Of a DNA stretch of 64,000 nucleotides, positions 26,602 through 39,059 are shown piece after piece. Below the pieces are notes generated by a model. The model did no database searches, was not told the DNA's origin, and worked only from the letters and a program-made list of their open reading frames with translations. How positions within the stretch are numbered: the first letter of the stretch is position 1; each line of letters opens with the position of its first letter. The stretch comes from Paramecium pentaurelia. Lineage: Eukaryota; Ciliophora; Oligohymenophorea; Peniculida; Parameciidae. A program made the translations under genes and the position numbers. The stretch covers positions 62,001 to 126,000 of the forward strand of contig CAJJDO010000066.1 of NCBI GenBank assembly GCA_905183005.1. Direction: 5' to 3'.

Positions 26602-28019
26602 TCTAAAATCATCATGATTTTCTTATATTCTAATTTTGAATTATCAAACCATTCTTCTTCAGGATGTGTTATTGTTTATTTTTTCTTCATTATTTTTGAA
26701 TCAAATTGATTTCTTCCATTTTTTGAAGATAAAGAAGATTAAGGCACATTTTAAATTAAACTTAAATTAGATCTAAAACCTAGATTCCCTTTTGAATTGA
26801 TCATCTATAAAGGTAATGATAGAGCATTTTATGATTATTAATGAAATGATTTATGTTTTAATGGTGCTTTATTAGGTAATCCTGTGGCTTAAGTCTATAT
26901 TATCTTTTTTAAAGGTTAGGCTAAATCTCTATTTGTAGAATTGATTTTGCAGTCTAATTTATTGAAATGATTTTGTGATTGCTATTTAGAAAATAATCCA
27001 TTCATTGATATTTAAGTTTTTTTATATTCATATGGTTAAGTAGGTTTTGAATTTTAATAGACATCTTTAGAATCATCAAATTCTAGACTATTTTATGAAT
27101 GTAAAACCATAGGGATTAGAAAAGTAGATTCAAGACAAGATGGTCTTCTGGAACCTTAATAGTCCTCATTATTTTAATCTATAAAATTGGATGTAGATAG
27201 TTCAAATATTTTATCATCTTTATTTAATCCATGAAATTAAGCAGTTCCAGGTGTTTCTAATTATTTTGAATTCTTTTTAGTTAATGCTTACCAATCACTT
27301 TCCAAAGATTCAAATGTTATACTATTAGATATTTATTGATCTATTCTTGATTAAGTTTAAGTGCAATTCTATAATATAAATTAAAGAGCTTCTTCTTCTT
27401 TACTTTCTCTTCTATTCATCTTTAATGGTTAACATCTATCTTCATTAGATATCAATGTTCTAAATGATTCTTCAAATGTTTTTGATCTCTTTCTATTATT
27501 AAACTATAATGGTATATCTTCAATTTATGGTCTGTAAAACTAATTTTGATTAATCATATGTTTCTTTTTATCATATTCTTAACATGACTATTCTGTAACC
27601 TTGACTTGACTACTTTACATTGTTGAATCTTAATGTCTAACCATATTCTTTAGAAGATCCAATAATTGAATATGAGATTCATCATTCTCTTAAACTATTT
27701 TAGTACTACTTCTCTTTCTATGTAATTTCTCTAAAGGATTTTTAACTATTGGTGTTTCTTAAAACATTTTCTAATTTAAATCATAAAACCATACTTATTA
27801 TATACCATGAAACTACTTTTCTGAAGATTTAGAACATAATTTCATATCTAAATTGATTTTTGATGTTGGTCTCAATTTATTACGACTTTCTGCACTCAAC
27901 AATTTAGGAGTGTTCTGATACTGATAAGGGATGTTTTCTTTGTTTTAATTGAGCATATTTTGGTAATACTATGTGATATTAGTTTCAGACTCATTAGCTT
28001 CAAACTGCTGATTTCCCAT
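26286..28019 (-). CDS. Low-complexity Ser/Asn/Gln-rich protein with polyglutamine run
   Basis: 577 residues in one exon, start MGNQQFEANESETN, stop TGA at 26286. No folded domain is recognisable: the sequence is rich in Ser, Asn, Gln and Lys with short basic clusters (NRKRSK, HRKRSS) and ends WKLRELDQSKRTKRK. A run of 12 glutamines follows KKIMMILDE and is encoded by eleven TAA and one TAG. The Met-Gly start could allow N-myristoylation, but position 6 is Phe, so this is weak. Function unknown; it looks like a disordered regulatory or scaffold protein. Confidence 0.7.
26562..26597 (-). repeat. Coding TAA triplet repeat (polyglutamine)
   Basis: Read on the minus strand this is eleven TAA codons and one TAG in frame inside the 26286-28019 gene, giving Q12. 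Under the standard code it would be twelve consecutive stops. As a perfect triplet microsatellite it should vary in length between strains. Confidence 0.85.
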
Positions 28020-28678
28020 TAATTAACTAGCAGTTAAAAAAATATAATAAATTAATTATTTTTGAGTATTAATAATATAATAATAGAATATTCAATTTTG
28101 TAAAAAAGAGTTATTAGGTTTTATATGTTTAGAAATAATCTATAATTATATAATAATAGATCTTCTTTATTGTAATTAAATAAGAATAGGAATCCGATTA
28201 GAAAAAGTTTAAATAATTGAAAGTTATGGAAAATATGTTTTTTATATCAGAAATGCGTTGAAATGTGATCTATTATAATATTGAATTAAATGAATCAATT
28301 GATTTATTAAACTTATTATTGTAATTTATTAATATTAGAATTAATTATTTTAAATATCGCTAATAAATGTTTAGTAATTTTATCTCATAAGTAGGAATTT
28401 AGGAAATATATTAATATGTTTAATAAATTTTAATTAATAAATGAAATTTCGACTTGAAGGTTACTAAATATCAAAATTATTATTTATATTCATAATGATA
28501 TTTATTGTGAATTAAAGTACCTTGTATTTTTAATTTATTTTAATAACACATTTATGTTAGTATTTTGATTATAAATATATAATAAGATATATATTTAAAG
28601 AATATCAATTATTTTCAAAATATTTCAATTGAATATTTCTGATTCCACATTTTTTATTAAATACAATTAATATAATTT
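28020..28678. other. Intergenic between divergent genes
   Basis: About 660 bp of AT-rich sequence between the starts of the Ser/Asn/Gln-rich gene (minus) and the LRR gene (plus). It presumably holds both promoters. No ORF, RNA gene or repeat was recognised. Confidence 0.5.
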
Positions 28679-31600
28679 ATGTAAAATAGTGATAGTGTAA
28701 AAATTAAGTTTCTAAGGATACTTATTAAGCATAGATTTGTTAAACGATTTCTTGGTAAATAGAAGTTGACTGAGCAATCATATTTTACTGTAAATTAAGG
28801 AGCTTTAGCGTGTTTTAGTGAATTATGTTAATCATTATCATGTAATAATCGCATCATGTACTAAAAGTATATAGCTTAGTGAAGTCAATCTTTCAGGATG
28901 TAATATTAATGTCTACTTTGCAATTGAGTTAGCCAATCTGGTATAGAAAAATACAAACATTGAGGTTTTGCAATTAGCTAGTTGCAAATTGAATTCATTT
29001 TCACTTAGTTGCATCTTTAAGGCGGTATTAGTGTATTGATCAACTCTGTAGATGATCGATCATACAGGATTAGCTTAATTGAATCTGTTCAATAATCAAT
29101 CCTTTACTCCAACAGTTGTACAAGACTTTATTAAGTATGTTCTTAAAGGCAAGAATCCTTTGATAGAAATCAATATTAGTCATTGTAATATTGATAATTC
29201 ATAATTATCAATGATTTTGCCTAATTTAAAAAATCTGAAATCTCTTAAAAGACTGAAAATGAGTCTTATGAAATTAAGTTCAGAATCATTGTTAGCACTT
29301 TCATCTGCTATGTTACATTATACAGGCAAGAAATCATTAGATTATATTGATCTTTCATTTTGTTAAATAAAGAATCATGGATTAGAATTGCTTAGTAAAT
29401 CTCTTTATTTATCAGTAATAACATCAATTAATATAAAATCTATAAATTTGTCAGGTAATAATATAAATTAAGATGGTGTTGTACATTTGGAATAGATCTT
29501 ACTTAAATTAAATATTGAAGAATTAAATTTATCAAGAAATAAAATCTAAGAATTTTAGAATTAATAGGTTCTCAATAAATCATTAGTAAGAGTTGATCTA
29601 TCAAGTAATTTATTTGAAGAAATTCCTAATAACTTTTTTCTAAATGTGTTATCAATTAATCTCTCAAACAATTAGATAAATACTTAAGGAGCTTATCAAA
29701 TATCTCAAGTATTATCATATAAAAAAGTTTAATGGATGGATCTGAATATTAATAATAATTCTATAAAAACTAGAGGTTTTATATCTTTAATTTATGCCTT
29801 GATTGAAAATAAATCATTATAAAATTTATCAGTTGCAAATAATAATATAAATGGTGAAGGGATATTAGTGTATATATTTAATCATGAACAATTGAATCTA
29901 TAATATTTAGATTTATCTCATAATTACTTAAGGTATGATTTAGTTTATGCATTAATATCAATGATGAAAGAATGTAAATTAAGAACATTAGTTTTATCAT
30001 AATTAAGATAAGATGGGAATGAAATTCATAGTGGTAAAAATGAATTATTTGAAATAAAATGTGCAAATTTGAGAGAACTTGATTTTTCATGTAATCCTTA
30101 AATCATAATGCCTATTTTAAAGAGTCTTTCATAATAATATAATCGTTTGGAATATTTAAATTTAAATAATTGTTAATTAATTAGAAAATCAGATACATCA
30201 CTTAAAAAATAATCAGATACTATGACAATAGATTTAAGAAGATCTGGAGATGCAAAATTTTTAAATTTAGATGATCCTATTATTGTAGATTAGATTGAAT
30301 AAAAGAATTAATAATAATAGAACAATTAAGTATTGGAATGCATTTATTCTTTATTATCTAAGACTTATACATTATAAACTTTATGTTTAGCAAATAATAA
30401 TATACATTTTTTAAATGAAAATGAATTGAAATAATTGGAGAGTTGTTTTGCTAATAATTTTACATTACTTTCATTAGATTTATCTAATAATAAATTAAAA
30501 TCAAAAATAGTATTTTTAGTAAATGGATTAAAAAATTGTGGATCTTTACGTTATTTGAATATAAGTAATAATTAAATTGAAGAAGATTATGAAGTAATTA
30601 TAAAATTACCAGAAATTTTTAAGAATCCAAGTTTATAATATATTGATTTATCATTAAATTCTATTCATAGTGCTACATTTTAAAATATGAAAAAAATATT
30701 ATTAAGATAATATAAGTAATTTCCATAGATGAATTTAAGTTAATTGAAATTAACAGCAGATGATCTTGTTAGTATAAGTGAAATAATACGTGAATCTTAT
30801 TCAATTAGAAAATTAGAATTATTTGGGAATTAATCTATTGATTATTTAAATAATGTACATGTTTATGGAGATAATAATAAAGTTGAAAGTCTATCTATAA
30901 ATAGATTAAAATTAAGAAGAGATATATTTGAGAATTTATTATAAATATTAATGTAAAATTAAAAATGGATGAGAATAATAGAAATATCTAATACATTATT
31001 AAAAAATTATCAATTAAAGAAATTATTAGAACAACTTAAATAGATGCATTCATTAAAAGCACTTATAATGGATAATTAATATTTTGATAGAAAGGAAGTA
31101 ATTGATTCTTTAAAAGATTTATTTGGATCATTAAAGAAATTGAAAACTTTATCAATAAGAAAATCAACTCTTTCTGTTGAATTTTTTGAATTTCTTTTTC
31201 AATTATTATTAAATTCAAAGAATTTAGAAGAATTAGATCTTAGTAGTAATTAAAGTAATGATTATGAACGTAAATGTTTAATCTCTAAATAATGCATTGA
31301 ATTATTATCATTAGGCATTTAAAATAATTAAACTTTAAAGAATCTTAATCTATCTAAATGTTAATTAGATGATGAAGTAATTTAAATTTTTATTGATACA
31401 TTACCATTAAATAACTCTTTAATATAATTAGATATTAGTGAATGCAATTTAACTAAACTAACTTTTTTAAGATTTAAGTAAAATTTTAAATAAATTCCAT
31501 CATTATTACAAAAATTATGTTGTTAATTAATGATTGATGAAGTTCCAAATAATCTTGTTAATAGCTAATGTCTTTCTAATTTATTCTATCTTGACATTTC

Positions 31601-33856
31601 AAAAAATAAATAAAAAAATAGAAGTATTGTTAAATTAGTATAATGTTGTTAACCTAATAATGTATTCTAAAATCTCTTTTTCCTTAATTTAGAATAATGT
31701 CATCTTAATGATCATCATTGTAAAGCTTTAAGTAAATTGATTGTAACTAATTTAAAAGAATTACATTTAAGTTAAAATCAAATTACTCATATTGGATTTA
31801 AAGAAATATTTGATCCAATTTTAGATGGATAATCAAAACTTAAAGCATTAAATTTATCCAAAAATAAAATTACAGATGAATATTTTTGTTAACTTGAATA
31901 TAGAGAACTTAATAGAACAATTAATTCATTAGAATTATTATCATTAGATGGTAATTAATGTTATGGAAGAGGATGCAAAGGATTTATTAAATTATTAGAA
32001 AGGAATCCAAAATTATATATTTTTAATCATTGGTTAAACATTACAGATTAATTAGCTTATTTAGTAATTTAATCTTATATTTAATTTACTTCACTTTATA
32101 ATTTAAAATATGGATAACATAATTATATATAATAATTGATAATTAAAGAAAGTGATTTCTCAGATGATTTCTTAATTTGGTTTGGTTATAATTATTTCTA
32201 ATTACCACATTTGTAATATATTGATTTCTCTGGAAATTCAAGATTTTGTACGAGTATGGGAAAAATGCATATGTATATTAATATGATCAATAATCAAGTT
32301 AATTATAATTTACTTTAAGTAAAATTTGATGAAGTAGAACAATAAACTTTAACTATGTTTGATGATGGATTAATAAGATACCATCTTTTAAAATAGAAAT
32401 TTCGATTCTAAAATTATACAATTATGTAAAGTAGTTATGGAATTAATGATTAAAATATTGAAACTATAAAATGGGGATTTATTGGAAAATTCATAATACA
32501 TATAATAAATAAATTACTTTATGTATTTTAAGGATCATTAACAGAATTTAGAATGAGTAGTTAATTATAAAAACATTTAAGAAGATAAATGAATAGAATG
32601 AAAATATTCTACATTATAGGTTGTCTAGTAGAACCAATATTTTTAATCTTAGCCATTCTAACTGTATTTATGATATAGATTCCTCTTTCTTAAAAGGATT
32701 TGAGAAATCATCATTATTGCAAAGATCAATATTGTTTTATAAATGATGTTAAGATTCTCACTTTTACATTATTTATTGTAGATATTCTTGTAATTGTTAT
32801 GTGTAGTGTAACAAATTTAATTATTGCAATTAAATTAAGAATTAATTCAGAACCTGATTTTTATATTTTGACATATGAATAAAAAAAGGAATTAAAAAGG
32901 AAATTTCCAATAAAAAAAGAATTACTTCTATTATTACTTTAAATAATTCTATAATGTAAGTATGTATTTGATATTTTAATAATATCATCTAGTTTATATC
33001 TTTCAGGTTATATAGAAAAATATGAAAATGAAACCTTTTAATAAATACGTAACAATTTCTTAGCAACTGCCTACATGATGTCTATAATGATTGTAATAAA
33101 ATTCACCATCTTTTGTTATTAAGATGTGAAATGCACAATTCAATTTTTTAAACATCCTAATAAAGATGCTTCTTTTCTCTTTTCCAATCTTTGGATTAAG
33201 AGTATCTATGATACCAATATTTTAGTTGAGAATGTAGTAAGTAATTTCTGTCCATAAGCAGGTATTAAAATAATGAATAGTCTATTTAATTTGAAATAGA
33301 TTTATCAACTTACTTAATTGTTTGTTATAGAATTACCTATCTTCTTCATTTATCTATTCTTTTTTAATAATTATCAACAAATGTGTTCTAATATGGGTTA
33401 TCAAACAGTAATCACAGTAACTATAATATTTTAAGTAATTGGAATGATACGTAATGCAATTAAAGGTTTATGTAATGCATATTGGGCACTTGTTTCAAGA
33501 CCTCCTATAGTGAAATGGTTTGATATAAATGAATTTTTATTATTAAGAAGATATAAACATTTAGGAGAGAAGAGATTAATAACTTAATTAACACCTAAAT
33601 AAAAGAAATAACTTAATAATAGTAAGAATATGTTGATGAAGAAAAAGTAAATGTAAAATTAACATGTAACTTAAAAATCGAGAAGTGAAAGAATAATTGA
33701 TAAAATTAAAACATCCAGAAGAACAAGTGAAGAAAACGAAGAAGAAGGTAAATTATATTGTTTTAATAAATAGGAGATTTCTTAGTTAAAAAAAATCAAA
33801 TGACAACAGAAAATATGTATTTAGGAACTCTAAATATAAAAATGAAATCTGATTGA
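28679..33856 (+). CDS. Giant leucine-rich-repeat protein with C-terminal membrane domain
   Basis: About 1700 residues; introns at 28858-28879, 29025-29051 and 33748-33773. From about residue 60 to 1180 there are many irregular LRRs of the ribonuclease-inhibitor/NLR type, for example LQYLDLSHNYLRYDL, LLSLDLSNNKLKSKIV, LEELDLSSNQSND and LKALNLSKNKITDE. From about 1290 a membrane region starts with IFYIIGCLVEPIFLILAILT and continues through roughly six hydrophobic segments, including ILTFTLFIVDILVIVMCS and VITVTIIFQVIGMIRNAIKG. The tail is strongly basic (KKKQMQNQHVTQKSRSER). No signal peptide is evident at the N-terminus, so the LRR part may face the cytoplasm. I know no named family with this layout; recognition or scaffold function at a membrane is inference. 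Confidence 0.8.
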
Positions 33857-34146
33857 TTGTTCTATTAAACAAGACTTTAGATATTATAAATAATGATTTG
33901 TTTATGATATTAGTTTATTATATATTAGATGTATGTATTAAATATAATTAAAATATTATAATTCTAATTTAATCTAATGACTTTTCTAATTAGATTTCAT
34001 AAATCTATTAAATCAATTATTAGAATATACAAGAATGCTTATAAATTATATTTGCAACTAATTTTAATTCGTTTTTATGATTTTAAAAATATTTGTATTA
34101 ATAAGTTTAGATGAAGTAAATTAAAAATAGTAATTTTTATATATGC

Positions 34147-34923
34147 ATGAATACTCTAATTAAATCAATAGTAGGTAAATTCTCGACAGTTGCATTACAT
34201 GCTACTCTCCCTTTTACAGGATACAAATACGATGACATTGATTCCTCCAGAAGTTATCGATTGCGATCTTTACTATCTGAAATTTGGGACAACAGAATTG
34301 ATGAAGGATTTCATATGGCTTACGAGTATTTAATATATTATAATTTATTAGACAATTCATTTAAGCACTTAATGAAAAGGATTACAAATTCATCTCAACT
34401 ATAGCTAATGCAAATCTAGAAAGAGCTCTAGAAAAACATAATTTTCAATTGTTGAATCTAAAGAATGGAACAAAAGATATTATCTATTCTGAATTAACGT
34501 ATAGCATCATTCTATTAATAGATTATCAATAGGTGACAAATCATAATAGTGTGTAAAGATGTCTCTCTTTGACTGTGTTAATTTAAATTTATATGGTAAT
34601 GATCATGAACGATCTGAAATTGAAAAGTATATTCTTATAATATTTAGTGTTACTTTACGAATTGAGTGTTACATACTCTCTTAGTTAATGTTGTATCCAA
34701 CCCCAGAACCTCATTTAGAATCAATTTATCACAGAGTATTTTTATCATTTTTAACATTTAGGTAATATTTGAATTGAAACAGACACAAGCTGCCAATTCT
34801 AATCCAGATTTAATTAAAGTATTACTCTTCAATTCAAAGAAAAGAATTAAATACCTCAGAAATCATTTTATTGGTAAATAATATGAATGGCGAATTATGG
34901 AAATTGATAATTTAAATTTATGA
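34147..34923 (+). CDS. Tim44-like / mitoribosomal mL45-like protein (tentative)
   Basis: 226 residues using four introns (34326-34351, 34499-34521, 34627-34647, 34736-34761); the 21-nt third intron is a multiple of three without a stop and could be retained, giving 233 residues. After a short N-terminus comes YRLRSLLSEIWDNRIDEGFHMAYEQFIQALNEKD, then YKFISTIANANLERALEKHN, and later PTPEPHLESIYHRVIFELKQ and a C-terminal QYEWRIMEIDNLNL. This alternation of amphipathic helices and a late beta segment ending in W.I resembles the Tim44-like/NTF2-like fold of mL45 and Mba1, which tether mitoribosomes to the inner membrane. The resemblance is by eye only. It converges with the coiled-coil gene, 55 bp between stops. 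Confidence 0.5.
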
Positions 34924-34978
34924 TGAATTATCTATTTAATTATAATTAACTTATACATATTTATATATTTATATATAA

Positions 34979-36330
34979 TCATTATAATTAACTATCTTAT
35001 GAATTCTACCTCTATTCATTAACATACTATTAATTCTAATCCTCTACTTACTATTCCTCCACCTTTTTTCTTTACTTCTACTTATTGCCCTTATCTAATG
35101 ATTTAATTTAACAACTTAAATTGGTCGTTTAAAAAAGAGAACTAACATGCCCCTACTTTTACATCTAATTAGTACTCGTCTTAGCTGTAACTCTCTAAGT
35201 CATTGGTTGATTTATTCTCTATTATAATTTTCTCATATCATAATCCCATTATATCATTTTTACTTCATATCCTATCATCTAATTTTTAGAATATTTAATT
35301 TGAATCTTTGAATCTTTTTAGATTTTGTTGTTTCCAAAAATTGTTAAATTAAACTCTCTATCTTATTTTCGAATCCAATAACTCTTGGTTTTCAATATCT
35401 AGCTTTTTTAATCTTCCTTTAAAATAACCTGCTTATTCCATTTTAGATTTCAATGAACTTTATGCTGTCTTATGAAATTCTTTTAATAACACTAGCTCAG
35501 TCTACAATTCTTGAACTTACTTTTTCAAAAATTCGATTTCATTCAATCTACCTTTTTTATTCTATTAGATAATCAAAAGTACTGAATTACTATCATTTTA
35601 ACATAAAAATTAATCCTTCTTTCTTTTTACATGATCAATCTCTTCATCATTATTTTAATCCTTGTTTTCCATTTGCTATTCCAATTTTGATAAATTTCTC
35701 ATTTATTCCTCATTCATTCTCTTTATTTATACCTTCTCATTTTGATAACTATGTATTTATTCTCTCAAAGTTTCTAATTCTTTATTTTGTTTATTTCTGA
35801 GATCTTATAAGGTTTTTTACATCTATTTCTTATCTTCTTCTAAATCTTTTACTTAATTTTATAGTTTATCCTTCTCTAAGTTCATTAAATTATTATTATA
35901 AATAAACTTCTCTTTAATCAATTTTATATCATTACAATCCAACTATAACTCTAATCATTTATTCCCATCCAGAATTATTACTATTTTTATGCTATTGATT
36001 GACCAACTATTAATTAATTAATTCCAATTCAGCCTTAATAATTATATGCTCATCTTGATGCGACTTAAGTAATTGCTTTAATTATTGATATAACTTATAC
36101 TTTAAATTCTCTTTCCTTAGTTTTTCACTCGCTTTAGTTTTTTTCAACAAAAATTTTATTTTAGAAATATAGTGAATACCAATTTTATTATAAATTTACT
36201 ATAATATATATACATTCTAATTAATTCGTGTCTCTAAAGTTTCTACTTTTATTTCTAATTATAATACTTATGTTTATCAACTTTCTAATTCTAATTTAAG
36301 AGATTTCATTTTGATATCTTTATCAATCAT
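34979..36330 (-). CDS. Coiled-coil protein, unknown
   Basis: 422 residues with introns 35358-35382, 35951-35981 and 36255-36281; the total closes in frame. Heptad-rich stretches dominate: KDLEEDKKQMQKTLQDLRNK, QNKELETLREQIHSYQNE, NEIEFLKKQVQELQTEL. The C-terminal 90 residues are glutamine-rich and basic. No other domain seen. The start used (36330) lies 13 bp from the ATG of the divergent Mpo1-like gene; an ATG at 36357 in frame would overlap that gene and one at 36309 would leave 34 bp. It could be a cytoskeletal or basal-body component, but this is only the general tendency of ciliate coiled-coil proteins. Confidence 0.62.
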
Positions 36331-36343
36331 TAAATTTATTAAT

Positions 36344-36989
36344 ATGGGAATAGACATTGTTAACTTCTACAGTAGCTATGGTAGTTATCACAACAATATT
36401 GTGTAATATTAGTTTATCTAAATATAGGAACAAAGTCATTCATTTAATTTGTATACCACTTATTTTGTTATCGGCTGTCTAAATTATGAATCATTATTCA
36501 TTCACAATTGATATAGGATGTTGTTAACTTAACCTTGGTTTGATTATGCTTTTTATCCTTGCTATAGTCTATATAACTGTGGACTTTTTTAGTGGAGTAA
36601 GATCTTTATTATATATGATACATTAAAGATTCTTGCTTCCTTATTTTACATAGTAATCACACTTCTACTTAATTAATACTTCATGAATGCAGATGAGATT
36701 TAATGGAGTCATCATTTGTGTGTAGCCACCACTTTCTAAGTCACTTGTTGGATTTTGTAGTTCATTGGACATGGAGTATTTGAAAGTAATTCTATTCAAA
36801 AATTTTCTAATTTTCCTAGAACGAGCACCTGCCCTTTTAGATAATATTCTATAAATATTTGTGGCTCCTGACTTTGTGTTCTTAGAAGTACTTTTTTCAA
36901 TGGGTTACAAACCAGAGATTCATAAGGCTTGTAAGAATTAGATTGAAAAAAGTATCAAACAATTCAGAAATGAAAAGAAATAAAAATGA
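36344..36989 (+). CDS. Mpo1-like (DUF962/YGL010w) ER membrane dioxygenase family protein
   Basis: 184 residues, introns 36403-36427, 36597-36628 and 36786-36819. Family signatures: FYSSYGSYHNNIVNKVIHLI with the N-terminal Y..H...N..IH motif, then CIPLILLSAV, several hydrophobic segments, and ILQFIGHGVFEKRAPALLDN with the GHG.FE.R.PAL motif, followed by APDFVFLEVLFSMGYKPE. In yeast Mpo1 these histidines are associated with Fe-dependent alpha-oxidation of 2-hydroxy fatty acids in the ER. The histidines (NKVIH, IQWSHH, GHG) are retained, so activity is plausible. Very short 5' region shared with the minus-strand coiled-coil gene. Confidence 0.88.
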
Positions 36990-37033
36990 TATTATAAAAT
37001 TAATATTATCAATTATATAATTATTATAACCTT

Positions 37034-37433
37034 ATGATAGGCAAAGAATAAGTTGATATTATTGATTAATATGCTTAAACTATAGTTAATTATGTAGACA
37101 ATTAATAAAAGAGTATGTTTATATAGTATAATTACAAGTCATTTAATTGAAAACTTAAACTATTTAGAAATTGAATGAGGTGACTATTGTACATTATTAA
37201 AAAAATTTGGATAAAATTAATGAAATAAGAGAAGAATTCGAAGAAACCAAAAGTATTTGTAAGTTATATAATATTTTATCAAGAATGCAGAGAATAAATT
37301 AGATGAGAATATTTAGAAAATTAATTAAATATAGAATTCTATTGAAGGAATGGAATCATCAGTTGATCATTTGGATACTATTTTGAAAAGGATTGAAACT
37401 AAATTAACAGAATTAGAAAAGTTAAAGTAATGA
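37034..37433 (+). CDS. Small coiled-coil protein, BLOC-1 subunit 2-like (tentative)
   Basis: 113 residues with introns 37113-37138 and about 37259-37290 (the second has an alternative 5' site six bases upstream). The sequence TIQKLNEVTIVHYQKNLDKI followed by ESSVDHLDTILKRIETKL and ending ELEKLKQ resembles BLOS2, including KLNEVT.EHYQ and the C-terminal LEQAAYKLD..SKKLE region. BLOS2 is shared by BLOC-1 and BORC, which act on endosome/lysosome tubulation and positioning. The match is a short coiled coil read by eye, so unrelated helical proteins remain possible. Confidence 0.5.
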
Positions 37434-37479
37434 TATCTATTTGAAATGTTGTTTAAATATATATATTTATATATTTAAT

Positions 37480-38953
37480 ATGCAAAGTGATTTTTAAGAG
37501 GAAGTAGTTAAATCAGAATATGTTTAAGCAGAGGATTAATCATTCAAATTTGTTAATATGCCTAGTTATAATCCAGAACAACTTGTTGAAGATCGTCTTA
37601 GAGAATCTATTCGATAATCAGCTGCTCAAAGAACAGTTAATCATTAAGATGACCCAACTTCTGTTAAGTTTCATAGACATCAATCATATAATCAATTATA
37701 AGCTTGGATGGAATAGGTTGGAATCGATATGTAGTAACACAGATAAATAATTAAAGATGTATTTCGCATATTAGAAAAGAGAATTGCAATTTCAAATAGA
37801 AGCATTCAAAATCTCATTCATTTCATTAAGACTTTTGTGTAACATGAAAAATAAAATGTAGAGTATTTAAGAACTAAGAATAATGCTATTAATAAACTAT
37901 TTCAAGATGGATAAACTTTGTATTACCCTAAATTAGATGAAACAATCAAAGAAATATGTAATTATGATTAAGGTAATGCTATCAAAATCTTGAATCTCTT
38001 AGATGGAATTGATAAATTCATAAAAGAGAAATTAGATTTCAACATAGAGATGTTTGAAACTGGTATATCAATTCATAGAGATTAATATCGAAAAGCATTT
38101 AGTAATTTTGCCTCTAGTTCTTCTAAACTTACAAAATATCGTAGAAAACATTAAGGATTGTATTTGAGATAGATGTAAGGTGAATCAAAAGGGAAGGATC
38201 TCTATCATACTGAACGTAAATTGATTAATTCATTTCTTGAGATGGCTAAATTATAAAAAAATATGGGATAATCTGTAACTAGATTATTTGATGAAGTAAA
38301 GAAATAAGAAATTCATAGATATTAAATTGTTATCACATCTCTAAGAATGTATCTTGATAAACATGTTTAATTAAGTTAAAGTAAATAATAATAGATTTCA
38401 GCATAAGAAGAATTGATTTATGGAGTATAATTTTTATTTTTATATAGTCTAGCTCATTAATTAATTAGAAGCTGAATAAGTAGTTTAATCATTTGAAGTA
38501 TTGAATTTTTTAGGATAAGATATTGTAAAAATTATATAGAAGATGCTTGGAAAACAATCTTTGACACTTCCATAATTATAAGAATTTCTTTGTAATTATC
38601 CTGATACCTATATTAAATTGGGTAGTGTTCAAGAAAATCATTCCTTAGTTAAATTAAGAATTAAAAATGCTTAAATAGATTGTGGAAATGTTTTGAAAAC
38701 ATGGAAACCTTGTTAAATTATAGCTACAATCGATAACAACATACTTATATACCTAAAAGAGAATAATGAATTCAAAGGTAAATTTTTATGTGATTCCTCA
38801 TAAATTGTACAAAAGACAAGAGTACCATTAACAGCAGAAATTAAATATACAAAACCTGGTTTTATTTTTGATTCTACAAAAACAGCTCTCTTGTAATTAG
38901 AAGCTTAAGATTTTGATGCACTTCATGGTTTGTTATTCAAATAAATTAAATGA
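37480..38953 (+). CDS. Helical protein, possibly BAR/F-BAR-like
   Basis: 481 residues with one 28-nt intron (38425-38452). An acidic N-terminus is followed by long helices with basic patches: KYRRKHQGLYLRQMQGESKG, then RKLINSFLEMAKLQKNMGQ and RYQIVITSLRMYLDKHVQL. The C-terminal 150 residues (from LTLPQLQEFLCNYPDTYIKL) seem to form a separate beta-rich unit with a late Cys-poor segment. The helical part is reminiscent of membrane-curving BAR/F-BAR proteins, but I cannot show this. It follows the BLOS2-like gene by 46 bp on the same strand. Confidence 0.6.
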
Positions 38954-39059
38954 ATATAATTATCTATATATTTAGTATCTATATTGAATGCTCTTTATGG
39001 AATTAATATATATATAATTTAATTTAAACTTTTATAGAATAATAAAAACTAATTTATTA

